Below are positions 34,260 through 42,859 of a stretch of DNA of 64,000 nt, piece after piece. Position 1 is the first letter of the stretch; each line of letters starts with the position of its first letter. A program made the position numbers and the translations under genes. The notes beneath the pieces were generated by a model that had not been told where the DNA came from, made no database searches, and saw only the letters and a list, made by a program, of their open reading frames with translations. Origin of the DNA: Rhodospirillaceae bacterium (GTDB lineage: Bacteria; Pseudomonadota; Alphaproteobacteria; GCA-2721365); NCBI GenBank assembly GCA_002721365.1, contig PBKC01000007.1:1-64000 (forward strand). The letters are read 5' to 3'.

Positions 34260-35309
34260 CTAGGAGGCGGACATCACGAGCAGCCACGGCGTGATCTGCC
34301 GCACACGGGCATGCTGCGATCGGGCGATCCCGCGCAGAGCACGTACCGGATCGTCGAGGGTGAAGACCCCGGTAACCGGCTGGCGAACGAGCTCCTCACT
34401 GGTCACGATGATCGCTCCGGCGAAGTAATGCCGGAGATAACCCACCACCTCTTCCAGCGGCTGATCCTCGGCGATGAGCTGATGGTGGCGCCAGGCGGCG
34501 ATCTGCGAGACTGGCACTTTTGCTCTGACGATGCCGCCTCCATCGACGACAAGCATGGTTTCACCGATCGTAAGGGTTTCCGTTCCTTGCCACGCGCCGA
34601 TGCCGTTCACCCGCACGACACCTTGAGCGACACCGACGCCGGCCTGATCGTCACCCTGGCGAACGCTGAAGGAGGTCCCGACGGCCGTTACCCGGACGTC
34701 GTCCCCCGCAACCCGAAACGGTCTTTGGGAATCGGGATTCACTTCGAAGAACGCCTCGCCCGCCAACAAGTGAACGAGGCGCTCGTCCTTCGTAAACGAA
34801 ACCGAAACGGCACTGTCGGGAGCAAGAGTTACAGTGCTGTCGTCTTCAAGGCTGATAGTCCTGAGCTCCGCGGTTCCGGTCATGTAGTCGGCTTGCATGG
34901 CACGGAGCAGGTAGGGCCCCAAGACGACGAGAAAAATCGAAAATGCGGCCACGGCGCCGACATGATGAAGCTTCACACGCCGCTTGCGGCGAGTGAATGG
35001 ACCGCGGCCAGCGGTCGTTCCGCCGCGAATGTCGCGTCGCGGCAGCGGGCCCCTCGCGATGCCCTCGCCATCGACCGTTTCATCGGACCGCGCGCGCGCG
35101 GCAAGAAAGGGCTCCCAGCGATCGGCGTGGCGGGGCTCCGCTTCTCCGATCGCTTCGGACATCCGCTCAGTCTCCGCCCACGCGGCGGCGTTCACGGAAT
35201 CCCTTAGCCAGCTTTCGAATCGTCTCCTTACCCCGGCATCTTCCGGATTCTCTTGAAGACGGATCATCCAAAGGGAGGCGTCCCGCGAAGCCTTCTCCCT
35301 GACCGACAT
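34260..35309 (-). CDS. fecR: FecR-type anti-sigma/sigma regulator
   Basis: 349 residues. The cytoplasmic N-terminal domain (DUF4880-like: SLWMIRLQENPEDAGVRRRFESWLRDS) should hold the sigma factor. One membrane segment lies near 128-148 (VGAVAAFSIFLVVLGPYLL). The periplasmic FecR domain (RTISLEDDSTVTLAPDSAV onwards) and a C-terminal STN-like part contact the receptor. The ATG at 35309 follows AAGGGGGA; an earlier in-frame ATG at 35375 adds a lysine-rich stretch with no good site. It sits between the sigma and receptor genes in the normal FecI-FecR-receptor order. Confidence 0.9.
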   Translation of the reverse strand: MSVREKASRDASLWMIRLQENPEDAGVRRRFESWLRDSVNAAAWAETERMSEAIGEAEPRHADRWEPFLAARARSDETVDGEGIARGPLPRRDIRGGTTAGRGPFTRRKRRVKLHHVGAVAAFSIFLVVLGPYLLRAMQADYMTGTAELRTISLEDDSTVTLAPDSAVSVSFTKDERLVHLLAGEAFFEVNPDSQRPFRVAGDDVRVTAVGTSFSVRQGDDQAGVGVAQGVVRVNGIGAWQGTETLTIGETMLVVDGGGIVRAKVPVSQIAAWRHHQLIAEDQPLEEVVGYLRHYFAGAIIVTSEELVRQPVTGVFTLDDPVRALRGIARSQHARVRQITPWLLVMSAS

Positions 35310-35401
35310 TCGATCCCCCTTCACATTTTCTCCTTTTTTCTTTTTTGTCTTCTGAAAGAACTGGTGGATTCGCACCGAGTCTCGGCCCTATCGGCCGGAA
35401 A

Positions 35402-35926
35402 TTATCTAGATCTCCGCAATCGAAAGAGGTGGTCCTTGCACGACTCCGCCGCCTCGGTCACCAGGACCTGAGCAAGAGACGTGGAAATATTAAGGAATTC
35501 CGCAATCTCCCTTAGCTTCGCGCCGCCGAACCGATGCATCTCGAATGCAATCCTGGTACGCTCTGGCAAGCCTTCCATGGCCTTCATGACACACTGATAT
35601 TCATTCTGATACAGAACAAACGTTTCTGGATTCGGCATTTCATCGGCGTGTGTTTCTGCGACCTGGTCGAAGATATCGGCGGCGATCAACCGGCTTTCAC
35701 GGAGCGCACGCCGCCGTGTATCCATAGCCAGATTTCTGACGATCCTATAAAGATAGCCTTTCGCATCGTCGAGAAATCGGCCTTGGGACGCTTGATTGAA
35801 GCGCAGCCAAGCTTCCTGCACTAAGTCTTCCGCTTGTGCCCGGTTACCCGTTATGCGGCTCGCATAATCGATGAGCGCACTTCTGTGGGCCACAAAGAGG
35901 TTCAATTCCGTGGTGTTCTGGCTCAA
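35402..35926 (-). CDS. fecI: FecI-type ECF RNA polymerase sigma factor
   Basis: About 174 residues. Region 2 reads YASRITGNRAQAEDLVQEAWLRF then YLYRIVRNLAMD. Region 4 reads LPERTRIAFEMHRFGGAKLREI with a helix-turn-helix (EFLNISTSLAQVLV). It should direct transcription of the receptor operon when FecR relays receptor occupancy. The only start that gives the full N-terminus is TTG at 35926, behind AGGTAAGGCG; a start a few codons inside is possible. It is AT-richer than its neighbours, as is the gap upstream. Confidence 0.88.
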   Translation of the reverse strand: MSQNTTELNLFVAHRSALIDYASRITGNRAQAEDLVQEAWLRFNQASQGRFLDDAKGYLYRIVRNLAMDTRRRALRESRLIAADIFDQVAETHADEMPNPETFVLYQNEYQCVMKAMEGLPERTRIAFEMHRFGGAKLREIAEFLNISTSLAQVLVTEAAESCKDHLFRLRRSR

Positions 35927-36267
35927 CGCCTTACCTACACTTGATGGCTTTTGAACGGCGCGAACTCCAGGTCGTCGGATGCTCGTTACGGATGGTCAAC
36001 AAAGTGCATCTGAGAACCAGTCGCGTTTCATACCCTGTCCTCAGCGGAGTTGACAACCTTCAAATGGGAGAAACTCGACTCAGCCGGAGATTCCAGGATC
36101 AGAAATAATTTCTAAACAATTCAATCCAAAAGGGTTCAGCATTAAATAAATTAATGTACACACTCACCTTAAGGCAGACGAAATATAAAATATACGCAAT
36201 AAATAAAAGATAATTCTGGCATAAATTAACATAAATACAGAATGTCGTCCGTTTATACCTTCGATAT
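35927..36267. other. AT-rich intergenic region, no gene seen
   Basis: 341 bp. The part from about 36095 to 36265 is strongly AT-rich in a GC-rich genome, with many TAAATAAAT-like stretches on both strands. The part nearer the sigma gene is of normal composition and should contain its promoter. No open frame with coding character, tRNA or clear terminator was found. It may mark the scar of a lost insertion or the edge of acquired DNA. Confidence 0.5.
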
Positions 36268-37479
36268 CTAAGGGGCACCCGTGGGAAGGAAGTGGCCGAC
36301 GGCGAGGAAGAAGTCGTCATAGGCCCCGGCCATGTCCGCCTTCCACGCCTTGAGGTGGCCGGCGATGTCGATCCGATCGGCATGGGCGGCGCGCAGGGCG
36401 TCGAGCAGCGCATCGGCCGTCGTTTCCCTGGCGAGGCATAGCGCCGGCAAGCCGACGAAGTCGTAGAGCGCCGGCGTCTTGACGTCGTAGGCGAGGGCGA
36501 CGGTGGGCACGCCGCAGCTCATCGCCAGAATCGCCGAATGCATCATCTCGGCGAAATGGATGTCCATCCGGCCATAATGGTCCAACAGCTCCGCCGGCCC
36601 GCCCTCGATCGCAGTGACCGGAAGGCCCGAGAGGCGCATCAGCGTCGTCACCGCCTGCTCGGCATCGGAATGCGTGAAGTGGCAGATCTCCGCATCCAGC
36701 TCCGCTGCCAAGGCTTTCAAGGCAGCGATAGCCGGCCGCAGCGTGCGCGCCTGGACGGCTTCGAGCTCCTTGCTGTGGAAGGCGAAGTTGCAGCCGATCC
36801 TGACCGGCTTGCGGGAGGCCGGCGCCGGTGCCGGCTTCGGGTGCAGATAGAAGGCGAAGTCGGGCAGGACGCCGACTGGCTTGTCCGAGAACCGGCTCAG
36901 GAGATTACGGCTGTTCCGGTCCCTGACCGTGACCACGGCGCTCATCGCCATGAACCGGCGAAGAGCGTCTTCCCCCTCGGACGTCAGCGGGGGCATGGCG
37001 TCCGTATCGGGTGCGAAGAGGTGGTTCACGCCTACGGCGCAGGAGACGATCGGCACGCTGAGCCCCGACAGCAGATCGAGCTGCCGCTCGAAGCCCGGCG
37101 TCGGCCCACCGTCGTCGTCGACGAAGACGAAGCCGCCGCCGATCAGCAGCATGTCGCAGGTCTCGTTGACCTTCGCGACCATCGCCTCGTTCATTTCGTC
37201 CCAGCCGATGTCGGTCCAGGCGATCTGCCGATCGGCGAAATGCTCACCGAACATCTGCATGATCGCCAGCCGGACGGCGATATCGCCTTTGTTCGAATAC
37301 TGCCGACGGACATAGCGGTACTGGCGCAAGGTAAAACGCCCCGCCACGGTCCACGCCAACAGATCGGCCACGCGACTTAACCCGCGCTTGACGCGAGCCG
37401 CGGCCCCCAAGGAAACGGGACGGTTCTCGGACGCCGCCGAAACGGCGGTATAGACGGCAAGACGCAGCGGAGCCGTCAC
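36268..37479 (-). CDS. Polysaccharide pyruvyl transferase family protein
   Basis: 403 residues. The family pattern is visible: an N-terminal NKGDIAVRLAIMQMF segment, the central CDMLLIGGGFVFVDDDGG (about 108-125), AVVTVRDRNSRNLL near 175-190, and a C-terminal GT-B-like half with HFTHSDAEQA and HSAILAMSCGVPTVAL. Members transfer pyruvate from phosphoenolpyruvate to sugars of exopolysaccharides or cell-wall polymers. The start is GTG at 37479, overlapping the stop of the DUF1501 gene (GTGA), so the two are translated together. It could be decorating a surface polymer; no other glycan gene is adjacent. Confidence 0.78.
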   Translation of the reverse strand: MTAPLRLAVYTAVSAASENRPVSLGAAARVKRGLSRVADLLAWTVAGRFTLRQYRYVRRQYSNKGDIAVRLAIMQMFGEHFADRQIAWTDIGWDEMNEAMVAKVNETCDMLLIGGGFVFVDDDGGPTPGFERQLDLLSGLSVPIVSCAVGVNHLFAPDTDAMPPLTSEGEDALRRFMAMSAVVTVRDRNSRNLLSRFSDKPVGVLPDFAFYLHPKPAPAPASRKPVRIGCNFAFHSKELEAVQARTLRPAIAALKALAAELDAEICHFTHSDAEQAVTTLMRLSGLPVTAIEGGPAELLDHYGRMDIHFAEMMHSAILAMSCGVPTVALAYDVKTPALYDFVGLPALCLARETTADALLDALRAAHADRIDIAGHLKAWKADMAGAYDDFFLAVGHFLPTGAP

Positions 37480-38774
37480 CGGGACGCCTCCGCTGCGAAA
37501 GTGCGTTCCGTCAGGCGAAGATGCCCATCGGCTCGAATTCGCCCTTCAGCACCGCCCGCCGTATCCTGATAGCCCAGCCATTCGTCGATCATCGTCGCAT
37601 AGACGCGGCGATAGTCGGTGGTTTTGATCAGGTTGCCCTGCGCGAGCTCGGTCAGGCTCGGCGGTTCGCCGTAGAGCCCGCCCGTGACGCCCTTGCCGAC
37701 GACGAACATCGGCGTCGCGGTGCCGTGGTCGGTGCCGCCGCTGGCGTTCTCGGCGACCCGCCGTCCGAACTCGGTGAACACCACCATGGCGACGTCGTCG
37801 CCGCGGCCGATGCGCTCGATGTCCTCCTGGAAGCCGCGGATCGCATCGCCGGCATAGGCGAGCAGGCGGGCATGGGTGTCGACCTGGTGGACGTGGGTGT
37901 CGAAGGCGTTGCCGGCGAAGCTCGTATAGTAGAGCCGGGTCGGCATGCCGGCATCGATCATCGCGACGACCTTCTTGAGGTCTCGGGCGAAGCCGATGTC
38001 GATCCCATACTCGACCGGCGACTTGTACCGCGCCCAGGCATCGCGGACGAAGGCCGCGCTCTTCTGGGCGCTGTCGGCGACGCCGCTCAGGAAGTCGAGG
38101 GTGTCGTTACCGGTCCCATGCCGTCCGGTGAGATCGTCCAGCACCGGCTTTTCCTCGTAGGTCGCGATGCGCCGGAAGCTTTCCGGGTCCGAGAAGACCA
38201 GCGGCGTGTGGACTTTGCCGCGCACCGCCAGCGACTGCTGGGTGGCGACGTTGACGATGTAGTTCTCGCGGGGTGTGGGCTGCATGCCGTCGGCGAGGCG
38301 TCCCACCCAGCCCAGAGTCTCGCCGCCGCCGTTGGGGACGCCGGTATGCCAGTAGGACATGGCCGCGAAATGGGACTCGGTCGGCTGGTCGTAGCCGCAA
38401 CCGTGGACGACCGCCATGCGTCCGGCCTTGTACAGCCGGTCGAAGCCCTTGAGCGAGCGATGGAAGGCGAAATGGTCGTCGATCGGCCGCAAGTCCTCGG
38501 CTTTCAAACCGATGGTCGGTCGCGCCCGGTAATAGGCGTCGTCACCATAGGGAACGACGGTGTTGAGACCGTCATTGCCGCCCGACAGTTCGACCACGAC
38601 CAGGATGCGCTCGCGCCGGGCGTCCGCACCGGCCGTCGCCTCGGCTGCCAGCGCCCCCGACAGCCGGTCGAAGAACAGCGGCATGCCGGTACTCAGCGCC
38701 ACGCCCGACAGGCCGGCGCGCAGGAGATCGCGGCGGGACAGGCCGGCCGCACGGGGGGAAAGTCGCTTGCTCAT
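37476..38774 (-). CDS. DUF1501 protein with Tat signal
   Basis: 432 residues. The twin-arginine signal (LSRRDLLRAG at 12-21) and hydrophobic stretch end near AAEA (about 45). The DUF1501 body has VVVELSGGNDGLNTV, YDQPTESHFAA, MVVFTEFGRRVAENA and GTDHGTATPMFVVG, resembling the sulfatase/alkaline phosphatase fold with metal-binding Asp/His positions. It is exported folded to the periplasm. DUF1501 genes are nearly always paired with DUF1800 genes, as here (DUF1800 upstream, 129-bp gap). The biochemical role is unknown. Confidence 0.88.
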   Translation of the reverse strand: MSKRLSPRAAGLSRRDLLRAGLSGVALSTGMPLFFDRLSGALAAEATAGADARRERILVVVELSGGNDGLNTVVPYGDDAYYRARPTIGLKAEDLRPIDDHFAFHRSLKGFDRLYKAGRMAVVHGCGYDQPTESHFAAMSYWHTGVPNGGGETLGWVGRLADGMQPTPRENYIVNVATQQSLAVRGKVHTPLVFSDPESFRRIATYEEKPVLDDLTGRHGTGNDTLDFLSGVADSAQKSAAFVRDAWARYKSPVEYGIDIGFARDLKKVVAMIDAGMPTRLYYTSFAGNAFDTHVHQVDTHARLLAYAGDAIRGFQEDIERIGRGDDVAMVVFTEFGRRVAENASGGTDHGTATPMFVVGKGVTGGLYGEPPSLTELAQGNLIKTTDYRRVYATMIDEWLGYQDTAGGAEGRIRADGHLRLTERTFAAEASR

Positions 38775-38808
38775 GGCTGGGTCCTCACTGGCACCAATGT
38801 CCGCCGTC

Positions 38809-38873
38809 GCCCCCGTTTGAAAGCGGGGGCCGAAAAGCGGACCGGCCTACGGGTTCCCGCCTGCGCGGGAACG
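38809..38873. repeat. Two small intergenic palindromes
   Basis: GCCCCCG/CGGGGGC at 38809-38831 and the perfect GTTCCCGC-CTGC-GCGGGAAC at 38854-38873 lie between the DUF1800 and DUF1501 genes. The second has the form of a widespread short genomic repeat found between genes in many Proteobacteria. They could fold in the mRNA. Confidence 0.6.
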
Positions 38874-38903
38874 ACGGAATTGAAGAGAGGTCGCATCGTC
38901 CGC

Positions 38904-40742
38904 TCAGGAGAGCTGGAATTCGGGCGTGCTCATGATCAGGTGAACCAGCGCCCTGACCGGCTCTTCCAGATAGCTCGTCGCCTCGGCGACGGTCTCGGTA
39001 CCGAGTTCGTGAGTCAGGAAGTCGACCATCGCCTGCCTCTGCCCCGGAGCGAGCGGCACCGAAAGCAGGCGGGTCAGGAAGTGGTCGACCACCGCCTCGG
39101 TCGTCTTCAGCCCCGCCGCGTCGATCATAGCGGTGAAGTCGATTTCCGCCGGCACCCGCGGGATCGGCTTCACCCGCTCGAAGGCGACGACATAGCCGTG
39201 ATAGCCGCCATAGCGGGTGTTGTAGTCCTCGTCGGCGGCGGCCATCTCGTTGGCCATCGACATCGTCTTGCCTTCGACGGTGGCGGAGGTGATGTCGTAA
39301 CCTTCGGCGATCTTGTCGGCGACCTCGCGATAGATCGAGGGAAGCTCGCGGTCCGGCGCCTTGAACGCTCCGATGTCCGGGAACAGCAGCGAGCGCGCGA
39401 AATTACCACGGTCGACCAGCGTCGCCGGGGTGACCCAGCTACGGCCCCCGGCCCAACCGGCGACGTTCGGCGGATAGAACAGTTCCTGCCCGAGGGCGTA
39501 GGTCGTCTCGTTGAAGTCCGGTATCCCCGGCACATGGTCGAGACCGAGCTTCCGGCAGGACGACACGACCAGTTCTACCGGCCCTTTCACCTTCGAAGCG
39601 TAGGACTTCGGCGCGTAGAAATCCTTCGACAGGAACATCGTCCTGAGCAACGGCTCGATCTCGTAGCCGTTGTCGTAGAGGACCGCCGCCAAGCCGTCGA
39701 TAGCCGCTTCGTTGGGCTCGTCGCTCACGAAGAAGCGGTAGAGCTTGCCGGCGATGAAGCGGGCCGAGCTCTTTTTCTCGAGCGCGATGTCGATTATGTC
39801 GGCGCCGTCGAAATTGCCGGTCTTGCCGAGGAAGGTCTTCTCGCCCTCGTCGTGGTTCGCTTCGTCGACGACGAAGGTCATGCTGTCGTTGGTCCAGCCG
39901 GTGAAGGCGCGCGACGCCTCGCGGATGTCCGTCTCCGAATAGTTGCCGATGCCCATGGTGAACAGCTCCAGCACCTCGCGGCCGAAGTTCTCGTTGGGCA
40001 GGGCCTTCACGTTCTGGGCGGCGTCCAGGTAGACCAGCATCGCCGGGTTCTTGGCGACGGCAACGGCGAGGTCGCGGAAGTTTCCGGTCGCGTAGCGGGC
40101 GAACAGATCGCGCTGCTGCAGCATCTTGCGGTAGTCGCGGACCTTGTCGCTCGATGTGGCGAAGTGGCCGTGCCAGAACAGCGCCATCTTCTCTTCGAGC
40201 GGCCGCGGGGTCGCCACCATGCGATCCGCCCACCACTGCCCGGCGCGCACCGATTCGAGCCGGTTGGCGCGGAGCCAGTAGAAGAAGCGGTTCACCACCG
40301 GCTGCAGGGGCCGGTCGCCGCCCGGCTTCACCTTGACGCCCATCGCCTCGCCATCGGCGCGGGCCATGCGCACCGCGTCGGCGCGGCTGGCCGGGAACGG
40401 CTCCATATCGGCGGTGAAGGCGCCGGAGTCGTCGAACGCCGGCAGCGTACTGTCGTCGATGCCTTCGTAGTCGACCAAGGCCGAGACGGCTTCCTCCGGC
40501 GTCATCGCCGCGAGACGCGCCACATCCGCCGGGGTGCCGCCGAAGCCCGCCCGCTCCAGAAGATGGTAAGCGCGATCATAGCTCCATTGATCGGCGGATA
40601 TCGGTGAGAGATCGCCCGCCCAGCCTTCAGGGCCAGGTCCCAGACGCTCCGCCGCCGAGGCGGGGGCACCCCACAGGAGACAGGACACGGAAAGTGCCAG
40701 CACGGCCCGCAGGCCTGCGTTCCGCAACGCAGCCATCGGCAC
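38904..40742 (-). CDS. DUF1800 domain-containing secreted protein
   Basis: 612 residues. The signal peptide (about 1-30) ends in GAPASA. The DUF1800 body shows YHLLERAGFGGTPADVARL, EKMALFWHGHFATS and NENFGREVLELFTMGIGNYSE, with AFTGWTND and an FVSDEPNE stretch. The function of the family is unknown; it is secreted and always travels with DUF1501. The gene precedes DUF1501 and the pyruvyl transferase on the same strand. The ATG sits behind AGGGAGG. The conserved histidines in FWHGHF suggest metal binding. Confidence 0.88.
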   Translation of the reverse strand: MPMAALRNAGLRAVLALSVSCLLWGAPASAAERLGPGPEGWAGDLSPISADQWSYDRAYHLLERAGFGGTPADVARLAAMTPEEAVSALVDYEGIDDSTLPAFDDSGAFTADMEPFPASRADAVRMARADGEAMGVKVKPGGDRPLQPVVNRFFYWLRANRLESVRAGQWWADRMVATPRPLEEKMALFWHGHFATSSDKVRDYRKMLQQRDLFARYATGNFRDLAVAVAKNPAMLVYLDAAQNVKALPNENFGREVLELFTMGIGNYSETDIREASRAFTGWTNDSMTFVVDEANHDEGEKTFLGKTGNFDGADIIDIALEKKSSARFIAGKLYRFFVSDEPNEAAIDGLAAVLYDNGYEIEPLLRTMFLSKDFYAPKSYASKVKGPVELVVSSCRKLGLDHVPGIPDFNETTYALGQELFYPPNVAGWAGGRSWVTPATLVDRGNFARSLLFPDIGAFKAPDRELPSIYREVADKIAEGYDITSATVEGKTMSMANEMAAADEDYNTRYGGYHGYVVAFERVKPIPRVPAEIDFTAMIDAAGLKTTEAVVDHFLTRLLSVPLAPGQRQAMVDFLTHELGTETVAEATSYLEEPVRALVHLIMSTPEFQLS

Positions 40743-40936
40743 GACCTCCCTCAGTCGTTCTTGCTTATCGATGGAGAGTCAGCTTAGCGATGCGAGAAAG
40801 CAGCGATATCTATGAGAGCTATAGCCACCACGGCGTAGAAAAACCGCTTAGTCCCGGCTTTCCCACCTAACCAGCGCAGAACAATAAGAATATTCGATGC
40901 GTCGAGTCCGCCGACCGACGGTCGAACCGGTTGGTT

Positions 40937-41434
40937 TCAGCCAAATTTTTCGCCGGAATAGACGCCCCAGATCGCGTCCATCGGCAGCCAGCCGCGATAG
41001 TCGCCGAAGCGGACTCGGCACCAGGTCTCGGCACATTCCAGCAGGCTTCCCTGAACGCCGGCTTCGACCCGCGCGACCAGCGGCGAGTCGGGGGAAGGTT
41101 CCTCACGCACCTCACGGGTCTGACCGGTGACGATGACGCTCCGCCGGGACGACAGCATGCTCTGATGCACCCAGCCCGTGGTGCCATCGATGTCGCGGAT
41201 GCGCCGCCATTGGTCGAACTCCGCAGTCACCTCCATCGGCAGCCCCTTGCGGCGATACACCCAATCCACCGGATAGCGGATGCCGGGCCCCGCCCGCATG
41301 TTGACCTCGTCGGAAGCCAGGCTGACGAAACGTGGAACCGGCAGGCCGGTGGCTTTGCGCGGATCGTCCTGGGCGGTCGCCGCGACGATCGGCGCGAGAA
41401 TCAGAAAGACGAGCGTCAGCCAAACCAGGCGCAT
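40937..41434 (-). CDS. Secreted SH3-domain protein
   Basis: 165 residues. The signal peptide (about 1-21) ends in AATA. Two bacterial SH3-like repeats follow: VNMRAGPGIRYPVDWVYRRKG with WRRIRDIDGTTGWVH, and VREEPSPDSPLVARVEAG with WCRVRFGDYRGWLP. Such periplasmic SH3 proteins may bind cell wall. The ATG at 41434 follows GAGAGGTTCCG; the frame is open far upstream over the antisense dehydrogenase gene, which is spurious. It is divergent from the hydroxyacid dehydrogenase gene. Confidence 0.85.
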   Translation of the reverse strand: MRLVWLTLVFLILAPIVAATAQDDPRKATGLPVPRFVSLASDEVNMRAGPGIRYPVDWVYRRKGLPMEVTAEFDQWRRIRDIDGTTGWVHQSMLSSRRSVIVTGQTREVREEPSPDSPLVARVEAGVQGSLLECAETWCRVRFGDYRGWLPMDAIWGVYSGEKFG

Positions 41435-41584
41435 CGGAACCTCTCGGGGGCAGGCGGGCCGACTATACCCAAGCCCGCCGGCCGGTGCGACCCGGCGGCG
41501 CCGGTCCCGGTTGAATTGTAAGGTTGGCGGGCATTTGCTAAACACCGGCACCGCCATCGGCGCGGACCACCGCACAGGAATGCC

Positions 41585-42571
41585 ATGCCCAGAAGCAAGC
41601 CGCTCGTCATCGTCACGCGCAAGCTTCCCGATGTCGTCGAGACGCGGATGATGGAGCTGTTCAACGCCCGCCTGAACGACGACGACCAGCCAATGACCCG
41701 CGAACAGCTGGTCGAGGCGGTGAAGACGGCCGATATCCTGGTACCGACCGTCACCGACCGCATCGACGCGAGCCTCCTCGCCGAAGCGGGACCGAACCTC
41801 AGGCTGATCGCAAGCTTCGGCGCCGGGATCGACCATATCGACATTCCCGCCGCGCGCGGCCGCGACATCACCGTCACCAATACCCCGGGCGTCCTGACCG
41901 AGGATACCGCCGACATGACCATGGCGCTGATCCTCGCGGTCGGGCGCCGGCTGACCGAAGGCGAGCGGCTGGTGCGGTCCGGACAATGGACGGGGTGGGG
42001 CCCGACCTCGATGCTCGGCCACCGCATCTGGGGCAAGCGGCTCGGCATCATCGGCATGGGGCGCATCGGCCGGGCCCTCGCCCGCCGCGCCAAGGGCTTC
42101 GGTCTTTCGGTCCACTACCACAACCGCCGCCGCCTGCCCGAGGAAGTCGAGCAGGAGCTGGACGCGACCTATTGGGAAAGTCTCGACCAGATGCTGGCCC
42201 GGATGGACATCATCTCGGTCAACTGCCCGCACACGCCCGCAACCTACCACCTGCTGTCGGCACGGCGCCTCGCACTGATCCGTCCCCACGCATACATCGT
42301 CAATACCTCGCGCGGCGAGGTCATCGACGAGAAGGACCTCACCCGCCGCCTCCGCGAAGGGCAACTCGCGGGCGCCGGTCTCGACGTCTTCGAGCACGAG
42401 CCGGCGATCAACCCGAAGCTCATCGAGCTACCCAACGTCGTCCTTCTGCCGCATATGGGCTCGGCCACGATCGAGGGCCGCATCGACATGGGCGAGAAGG
42501 TGATCGTCAACATCAAAAGCTTCATCGACGGCCACTCCCCGCCCGACCGGGTACTGGTCGAGCAGTTCTGA
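41585..42571 (+). CDS. D-2-hydroxyacid dehydrogenase (glyoxylate/hydroxypyruvate reductase type)
   Basis: 328 residues. N-terminal substrate domain with FGAGIDHIDI near 79-88; Rossmann motif GMGRIGRALARRA near 158-170. Catalytic residues lie in VNTSRGEVID (Arg), FEHEPAI (Glu) and LLPHMGSAT (His). It reduces glyoxylate or a similar 2-oxo acid with NAD(P)H in the cytosol, and closely resembles the GyaR group. The ATG at 41585 has a short spacing to AGGA. The 288-bp gap after it holds no evident gene, and perhaps the promoter of the TRAP binding-protein cluster. Confidence 0.88.
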   Translation: MPRSKPLVIVTRKLPDVVETRMMELFNARLNDDDQPMTREQLVEAVKTADILVPTVTDRIDASLLAEAGPNLRLIASFGAGIDHIDIPAARGRDITVTNTPGVLTEDTADMTMALILAVGRRLTEGERLVRSGQWTGWGPTSMLGHRIWGKRLGIIGMGRIGRALARRAKGFGLSVHYHNRRRLPEEVEQELDATYWESLDQMLARMDIISVNCPHTPATYHLLSARRLALIRPHAYIVNTSRGEVIDEKDLTRRLREGQLAGAGLDVFEHEPAINPKLIELPNVVLLPHMGSATIEGRIDMGEKVIVNIKSFIDGHSPPDRVLVEQF

Positions 42572-42859
42572 GAGAGTGTCTGCGTCAGCTCCGTGACCAC
42601 CGTGCTTCTGTTGGCGTGCCAGCAGAGGCAACGGGCCTTCCGTAACCTGCCGCTCTGAAGGGAACACCGAAAATGTGGGTGCCCGACGTGCGGGCGCCGC
42701 GCCGTCTCTCTGTTCCATGTTGGGGCGTGTTCTCACCCACCCCCCTTTAATTGCACCATTTTATGAGAGACACTTTTGCGCGAGGGAGGCCCAAGCACGT
42801 TCGAGATCGCCGGATAAAGAGCGGTCGGCAGGGGGTTTCCCGGCCTCGGGAGGGCGCGC

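Noticed and set aside
36099..36413. Minus-strand open frame running through the AT-rich gap
   Set aside because: It covers the end of the pyruvyl transferase gene in another frame and reads AT-rich noise in the gap.
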